Below are positions 5,886 through 9,914 of a stretch of 9,914 nucleotides of DNA, one piece after another. Source of the DNA: an uncultured Collinsella sp. (GTDB lineage: Bacteria > Actinomycetota > Coriobacteriia > Coriobacteriales > Coriobacteriaceae); NCBI GenBank assembly GCA_900549245.1, contig URNQ01000051.1:1-9914 (forward strand), in the 5' to 3' direction. The position numbers and the translations under genes were made by a program. The first letter of the stretch is position 1, and every line of letters begins with the position of its first letter. The notes under the pieces were generated by a model that was given only the letters and a program-made list of their open reading frames with translations, made no database searches and was not told the origin of the DNA.

Positions 5886-5921
5886 GCGCGCGTCGGATGT
5901 TTCGCCGCATCCGGCGCGCGC
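5886..5921 (+). promoter_or_regulatory. 14-bp hairpin between ssnA and ygfK
   Basis: GCGCGCG-T-CGGATG (5886-5899) pairs with CATCCG-G-CGCGCGC (5908-5921) with a single U-G wobble and an eight-base loop. It begins 16 bases after the ssnA stop and lacks a U-tract. A second inverted repeat (5975-5980 with 5995-6000) lies just before the ygfK ribosome binding site. The pair may be a processing or stability element that sets ssnA and ygfK mRNA levels, or a weak attenuator. Confidence 0.65.
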
Positions 5922-6019
5922 ATGGGCGGCCTCCGCGGGGTCGCCGGCGCTGTGCTAGCGCTACACCGTATTTGCGCCCGCCGCGCGGTCTCGCCGGGCG
6001 TTACAGAGAGGAGCTCATT

Positions 6020-9019
6020 ATGAGCGACATCATGAGGCCGATCCCGTTTTCGCAGCTGATGAACTGGATCATCGAGGAGCACAAGACCCAGGGCGCCGTC
6101 TTTGGCGTGCGTAAGATGGTCACGACCAATCAGGAGGGCGCGCTTCCCATTTTTGACGAGCGCATCGAGACTCCGTTTGGCCCGGCCGCCGGTCCCAATA
6201 CGCAGCTTGCCCAGAACATCGTGGCATCCTACGTGGCCGGCTCCCGCTTCTTTGAGCTCAAGACCGTTCAGGTTATGGACGGCGAGGAGCTTTCCCGTTG
6301 CGTCAACAAGCCCTGCATTGTGGCACAGGACGAGTGCTACAACTGCGAATGGTCGACCGAGCTCGAGGTTCCGCAGGCCTTTGCCGAGTACGTGAAGGCA
6401 TGGTTTGCCTGCCACCTGATCGCTCGCGAGTACGGTCTGGGCAGCCCGAACGGCTTTGTCTTCAACATGTCGGTGGGCTATGACCTGGAGGGTATTAAGA
6501 GCCCCAAGGTCGATGCCTACATCGAGGGCATGAAGGACGCCAGCGGCTCCGACGTCTGGAACGAGTGCCGCACATGGGCGCTCGCCAACCTGGACAAGTT
6601 TGAGCATGTCGACGCCGCGTTTGTCGAGTCCATCCCGGCACGCGTCTCCAACTCCATCACCGAGTCTACCCTGCACGGCTGCCCGCCGGCGGAGATCGAG
6701 CGCATCGCGACCTACCTCATCACCGAGAAGGGCCTCAACACCTACATCAAGTGCAACCCCACGCTGCTGGGCTATGAGTTTGCCCGCCAGCGCCTGAACG
6801 AGCTGGGCTTTGACTACATCGTCTTCGATGACACGCACTTCCGCGAGGACCTGCAGTGGGTCGACGCCGTGCCCATGTTCGAGCGCCTGATTGCCCTGTG
6901 CGCCGAGCGCGGCCTGGAGTTTGGCGTCAAGCTGACCAACACGTTCCCCGTCGACGTGACGAGAAACGAGCTGCCTTCTACCGAGATGTACATGTCCGGC
7001 CGTTCGCTGTTCTCGCTGACCATCGAGGCCGCCCGCCGCATTACCGAGCAGTTCGATGGCAAGCTGCGCATCAGCTACTCCGGCGGTGCCACGGTCTACA
7101 ACATCCGCGCCCTGTATGACGCCGGCATTTGGCCCGTCACCCTGGCGACTGACGTGCTCAAGCCCGGTGGCTACGAGCGCTTTAGCCAGATGGCCGGCGA
7201 GTTTACCGACCTGGACGGCAAGCCGTTTGAGGGCGTCTCGCTCGAGGCCGTGACTGCGATTCAGGCCGACTCGCTCACTAACCCGCTCTACAAGAAGCCG
7301 CTGCGCCCGCTGCCCGACCGCAAGGTCGCCGGCAAGAGCCCGCTTTCCGACTGCTTTACCACGCCGTGCCGCACGAGCTGCCCCATCCAGCAGGATATTC
7401 CCGCCTACCTGGCGGCTGTTGACGAGGGCCGCTACGAGGACGCGCTCAACATCATCATCGAGCGCAACGCCCTGCCGTTCATTACCGGCACCATCTGCCC
7501 GCATCCCTGCGGCCGTGCCTGCGAGCGTGCGTTCTACGAGCCCGAGGGCGCCCAGATTCGCGCCAGCAAGCTCAAGGCCGCCCGCGAGGCCATGACCGCC
7601 GTGCTGCCCAAGCTGCGCGCCCAGGCCATTGCCAACGACGCCGAGCGCAACGTTGCCGTTATCGGCGGCGGCCCGGCCGGTCTGGCGACGGCGTTCTTCC
7701 TGACGCGCGCCGGCGTGCCCGTCACTATCTTCGAGGCCCGCGACTCTCTCGGCGGCGTGGTCCGTCACGTGATCCCCGAGTTCCGTATCGCGAGCGACGA
7801 TATCTCCCACGATGCCGAGCTCTGTCTGGCCTTTGGCGCCAAGGTGCAGCTCAACGCCCGCGTGGAGTCCATTGACGAGCTCAAGGCCCAGGGCTTTACC
7901 GACGTGGTCGTGGCCACCGGTGCCTGGATGCCCGGCTCTGCGGGCTTGGGCGAGGGCGCCGAGCTCGACGTGCTGGAGTTCCTCGAGGCCGCCAAGAAGG
8001 GCGAGAAACTCGAGCTGGGCGAGGACGTCGTGGTCATCGGCGCCGGCAACACCGCCATGGACGCGGCCCGCGTGGCCAAGCGCCTGGCTGGCGTGAAGAA
8101 CGTGCGCCTGGTGTATCGCCGCACCAAGAAGCAAATGCCCGCCGACGAGGAAGAGCTCGATCTTGCTCTTGCCGACGGCGTTGAGTTCTGCGAGCTGCTG
8201 GCGCCCAAGGTACTCAACGGCGCCGTGCTGACCTGCGACGTTATGGAGCTTGGCGAGCCGGATGCAAGCGGCCGTCGCAGCCCCGTCGCCACGGGCGAGA
8301 CCGTCGAGCTTTCCGCCACCACGGTGATCTGCGCTGTGGGCGAGGGCATCGATGCCAGCCTGTACGACGCCGCGGGCGTCGAGCACGACCGTCGTGGCCG
8401 TCTTGCCGCCACCTCCACCGGCGTCGAGGGCGTTTGGGCTGCCGGTGACTGCCGCCGCGGTCCTGCCACCGTGGTCGAGGCTATCGCCGACGCCGCCGAG
8501 GTCGCCCGTACCATCGCTGGCGTGGACTTTAACAAGTACGCCGACTGCAACGAGCGGGCCGGTCGCGAGGACGCCTGCTACGAGCGCAAGGGGTCGCTGT
8601 GCCGTGACAAGAGCAACTGCACCAAGACTCGTTGCCTGGGCTGCGGCTCGGTGTGCGAGGTCTGCTGCGACGTGTGCCCCAACCGCGCCAACGTTGCAAT
8701 TAAGGTGCCGGGCCTGGCCAAGCATCAGGTCGTTCATGTCGATGGCATGTGCAACGAGTGCGGTAACTGCGCCGTGTTCTGCCCCTACCAGGAGGGTCGT
8801 CCCTACAAGGACAAGCTCACCCTGTTCTGGAGCGAGCAGGACATGGAGAACTCCGAGAACGAGGGCTTCCTGGCCGTGGACGAGGATCACTTTAAGGTCC
8901 GTGTCGCCGGCACGGTCCGCACCGTCTCGGTCGATGCCGTCAACACCGGTCTTCCCGAGGCCGTCCGCCTGACCATCAGGACTGTGCGCGACAACTATTC
9001 GTACCTTCTTAAGAAATAG
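6020..9019 (+). CDS. ygfK: YgfK-like FMN/FAD/Fe-S oxidoreductase (annotated as putative selenate reductase subunit)
   Basis: Large cytoplasmic redox enzyme of 999 residues (E. coli YgfK about 1030). Domains in order: a dihydroorotate-dehydrogenase-like TIM barrel (about 40-400) with TPFGPAAGPN at 51-60, ELKTV at 79-83, HGCPP with Cys221, KCNP at 244-247, SYSGGA at 352-357 and TDVLKPGGY at 377-385, suggesting FMN; an Fe-S segment with Cys445, 450, 454 and CPHPCGRAC at 493-501; a GltD-like FAD/NADPH module with GGGPAG at 549-554, GAGNTA at 674-679, VYRRT and AAGDCRRGPATVVEA; and C-terminal clusters with Cys872, 875, 879, 882, 883, 886 and Cys911, 914, 917, 921. The ATG has AGGAG six bases upstream (6009-6013). 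It shares its parts with dihydropyrimidine dehydrogenase, so I infer that it moves electrons between NADPH, ferredoxin and a purine-derived ring. The selenate name is historical. The next gene begins 11 bases after its stop. Confidence 0.93.
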   Translation: MSDIMRPIPFSQLMNWIIEEHKTQGAVFGVRKMVTTNQEGALPIFDERIETPFGPAAGPNTQLAQNIVASYVAGSRFFELKTVQVMDGEELSRCVNKPCIVAQDECYNCEWSTELEVPQAFAEYVKAWFACHLIAREYGLGSPNGFVFNMSVGYDLEGIKSPKVDAYIEGMKDASGSDVWNECRTWALANLDKFEHVDAAFVESIPARVSNSITESTLHGCPPAEIERIATYLITEKGLNTYIKCNPTLLGYEFARQRLNELGFDYIVFDDTHFREDLQWVDAVPMFERLIALCAERGLEFGVKLTNTFPVDVTRNELPSTEMYMSGRSLFSLTIEAARRITEQFDGKLRISYSGGATVYNIRALYDAGIWPVTLATDVLKPGGYERFSQMAGEFTDLDGKPFEGVSLEAVTAIQADSLTNPLYKKPLRPLPDRKVAGKSPLSDCFTTPCRTSCPIQQDIPAYLAAVDEGRYEDALNIIIERNALPFITGTICPHPCGRACERAFYEPEGAQIRASKLKAAREAMTAVLPKLRAQAIANDAERNVAVIGGGPAGLATAFFLTRAGVPVTIFEARDSLGGVVRHVIPEFRIASDDISHDAELCLAFGAKVQLNARVESIDELKAQGFTDVVVATGAWMPGSAGLGEGAELDVLEFLEAAKKGEKLELGEDVVVIGAGNTAMDAARVAKRLAGVKNVRLVYRRTKKQMPADEEELDLALADGVEFCELLAPKVLNGAVLTCDVMELGEPDASGRRSPVATGETVELSATTVICAVGEGIDASLYDAAGVEHDRRGRLAATSTGVEGVWAAGDCRRGPATVVEAIADAAEVARTIAGVDFNKYADCNERAGREDACYERKGSLCRDKSNCTKTRCLGCGSVCEVCCDVCPNRANVAIKVPGLAKHQVVHVDGMCNECGNCAVFCPYQEGRPYKDKLTLFWSEQDMENSENEGFLAVDEDHFKVRVAGTVRTVSVDAVNTGLPEAVRLTIRTVRDNYSYLLKK

Positions 9020-9030
9020 GCGAGTCTCTT

Positions 9031-9510
9031 ATGGCCAAATCCATTCAACATAACGTGGCCTACGTTGCCTGCGGAAGCGGTTGCGCCTCCGCAGGCGGCG
9101 ACGCCCGCTGCAGCGAAGGCTGCATTGGCTGTGGCGCCTGCGTCACGGCCTGCCCCCACGGCGCCATTGCGCTGGTCGATGGCATCGCCCGCGTGGATCG
9201 CTCAAAGTGCACGGGCTGCGGCCTGTGCGGCATGGCGTGCCCGCAGCGCGTGATTGCCTTTGTTCCCGGCTATCAGAACATCCTGGTGCGCTGCAACAAC
9301 ACCGATAAGGGCGCCATTGCGCGCAAGATCTGCGACACGAGCTGCATCGGTTGCGGCATGTGTGCCAAAAAGTGCCCTGCCGGCGCTATCCGCATCGAGG
9401 ACAACTGCGCCCATATCGACGGCGCGGACTGCCTGTCGTGCGGCATGTGTGCCGTCGTCTGCCCGCATGGCGCCATCCACGACCGCACCGGCATCGCCGC
9501 CGGCGTGTAG
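9031..9510 (+). CDS. Polyferredoxin with four [4Fe-4S] cluster motifs
   Basis: A 159-residue soluble protein with four complete CxxCxxCxxxCP motifs at Cys31-41, Cys60-70, Cys105-115 and Cys134-144, so two bacterial dicluster ferredoxin domains in tandem, similar to the ferredoxin part of RnfB but without its membrane anchor. Extra cysteines at 14, 18, 27, 88 and 101 might add another cluster or a disulfide. There is no signal peptide or membrane segment, so it should act in the cytoplasm. Tightly packed: 11 bases after ygfK and 12 bases before the molybdenum hydroxylase gene, hence co-expressed and probably the electron carrier joining the two. Ribosome binding site is weak (AGGCGAG overlapping the ygfK stop), consistent with translational coupling. 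No specific family symbol is assigned. Confidence 0.9.
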   Translation: MAKSIQHNVAYVACGSGCASAGGDARCSEGCIGCGACVTACPHGAIALVDGIARVDRSKCTGCGLCGMACPQRVIAFVPGYQNILVRCNNTDKGAIARKICDTSCIGCGMCAKKCPAGAIRIEDNCAHIDGADCLSCGMCAVVCPHGAIHDRTGIAAGV

Positions 9511-9522
9511 AAGGGAATCACC

Positions 9523-9914
9523 ATGGCACAGGAATTCACTTTTACCGTTAACGGCGTCGAGCGCACGACGACCCAAAACAAGCCGCTGCTGCGCTACCTG
9601 CGCGACGACCTGCATATTCACTCCGCCAAGGACGGCTGCTCCGAAGGCGCCTGCGGTACCTGCACCATCCATGTGGACGGTGCCGCCGTCAAGGCGTGCG
9701 TGCTGACCACCGCCCTTGCCGCCGGCCGCAACATCGTGACTGTCGAGGGCCTGCCCGAGGACGTGCGCGAGGCCTTTGTGTACGCCTTTGGCGCCGTGGG
9801 CGCCGTGCAGTGCGGTTTTTGCATCCCCGGCATGGTCATGGCAGGTGCAGCGCTCATCGCCGAGGACCCCGAGCCCACCGAGGAGCAGATCAAGTACGCC
9901 ATTCGCGGCAACGT
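9523..9914 (+). CDS. Molybdenum hydroxylase [2Fe-2S] domain, xanthine dehydrogenase-like (N-terminal 130 residues, truncated)
   Basis: Start of a molybdenum hydroxylase of the xanthine dehydrogenase family. A plant-type [2Fe-2S] domain is seen with CSEGACGTC (Cys39, 44, 47) and Cys59, followed by the second [2Fe-2S] domain beginning QCGFCIPGM (Cys97, Cys100); the sequence ends at IRGN, just where the family continues with CRCTGY. The wording (LLRYLRDDL, GCSEGACGTCT, AVKACVLT, GAVQCGFCIPGMVMA) resembles the fused N-terminus of selenium-dependent xanthine dehydrogenases and E. coli XdhD, in which the molybdopterin domain follows on the same chain; a stand-alone subunit of about 160 residues is the alternative and cannot be excluded. 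AAGGG at 9511-9515 lies seven bases before the ATG. It would hydroxylate hypoxanthine or xanthine, or work in reverse on uric acid, with electrons passing through its clusters to the neighbouring ferredoxin or YgfK. Confidence 0.9.
   Translation, partial: MAQEFTFTVNGVERTTTQNKPLLRYLRDDLHIHSAKDGCSEGACGTCTIHVDGAAVKACVLTTALAAGRNIVTVEGLPEDVREAFVYAFGAVGAVQCGFCIPGMVMAGAALIAEDPEPTEEQIKYAIRGN

Noticed and set aside
5867..8890. Very long open frame on the minus strand opposite ygfK (about 1000 codons)
   Set aside because: It mirrors the codon structure of ygfK in a GC-rich genome, has low-complexity Gly/Ala/His/Val-rich content, and no family motifs, whereas the plus-strand protein has clear domains.
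9523..9914. Selenocysteine incorporation in the xanthine dehydrogenase-like gene
   Set aside because: The relatives are called selenium-dependent because of a labile selenium cofactor, not selenocysteine; no in-frame TGA is seen in the visible part, and the rest of the gene is outside the window.
1..9914. CRISPR array, tRNA, rRNA, insertion sequence or prophage
   Set aside because: No regularly spaced direct repeats, no cloverleaf or rRNA-like segments, and no transposase or integrase coding sequence were seen; the only repeats are the two REP-like copies.

Overview
The window looks like a GC-rich gut anaerobe of the class Coriobacteriia, most likely Collinsella or a close relative. The basis is the high GC content, strong AGGAG-type ribosome binding sites, an oxygen-sensitive iron-sulfur, flavin and molybdenum enzyme set, and a GC-rich palindromic repeat of a kind I associate with that group. 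The genus is an inference from style and gene content, not from a marker gene.

Layout. (1) 1-1040, minus strand: 5' part of a peptidase U32 family gene that runs off the left edge. (2) 1041-1418: intergenic DNA with a REP-like palindrome, a candidate promoter and a strong hairpin leading into ridA. (3) 1419-1796, plus: ridA, closed by a symmetric terminator and followed by half of a second copy of the REP-like repeat. (4) 1915-2571, minus: a YheO/DauR-type regulator (PAS plus helix-turn-helix) with a GTG start. (5) 2572-2923: AT-rich divergent control region with a good promoter for the genes to the right, overlapped by a Fur-box-like sequence. (6) 2924-9914, plus: NCS2 purine permease, ssnA aminohydrolase, ygfK flavin/iron-sulfur oxidoreductase, a small polyferredoxin with four [4Fe-4S] motifs, and the iron-sulfur N-terminus of a molybdenum hydroxylase resembling selenium-dependent xanthine dehydrogenase, cut by the right edge.

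Together the right-hand genes match the known anaerobic purine/uric acid catabolic cluster of gut bacteria (the E. coli ygfK-ssnA-xdhD region and its homologues in Firmicutes and Actinobacteria). A permease imports the purine, a molybdenum hydroxylase and YgfK perform redox steps on the ring, and SsnA hydrolyses an intermediate. The polyferredoxin between ygfK and the hydroxylase probably carries electrons between them. RidA fits as a guard enzyme, because the downstream part of this pathway (diaminopropionate ammonia-lyase YgeX, not in the window) is expected to release 2-aminoacrylate. The YheO-type regulator is a plausible local switch.

The points most worth checking are: the permease carries Gln at two positions where characterised NCS2 transporters carry essential Glu and Asp; YgfK reads as a rearranged dihydropyrimidine-dehydrogenase-like enzyme; the two intergenic gaps inside the purine operon are packed with hairpins; and the U32 protein seems to lack the short segment carrying two conserved cysteines.
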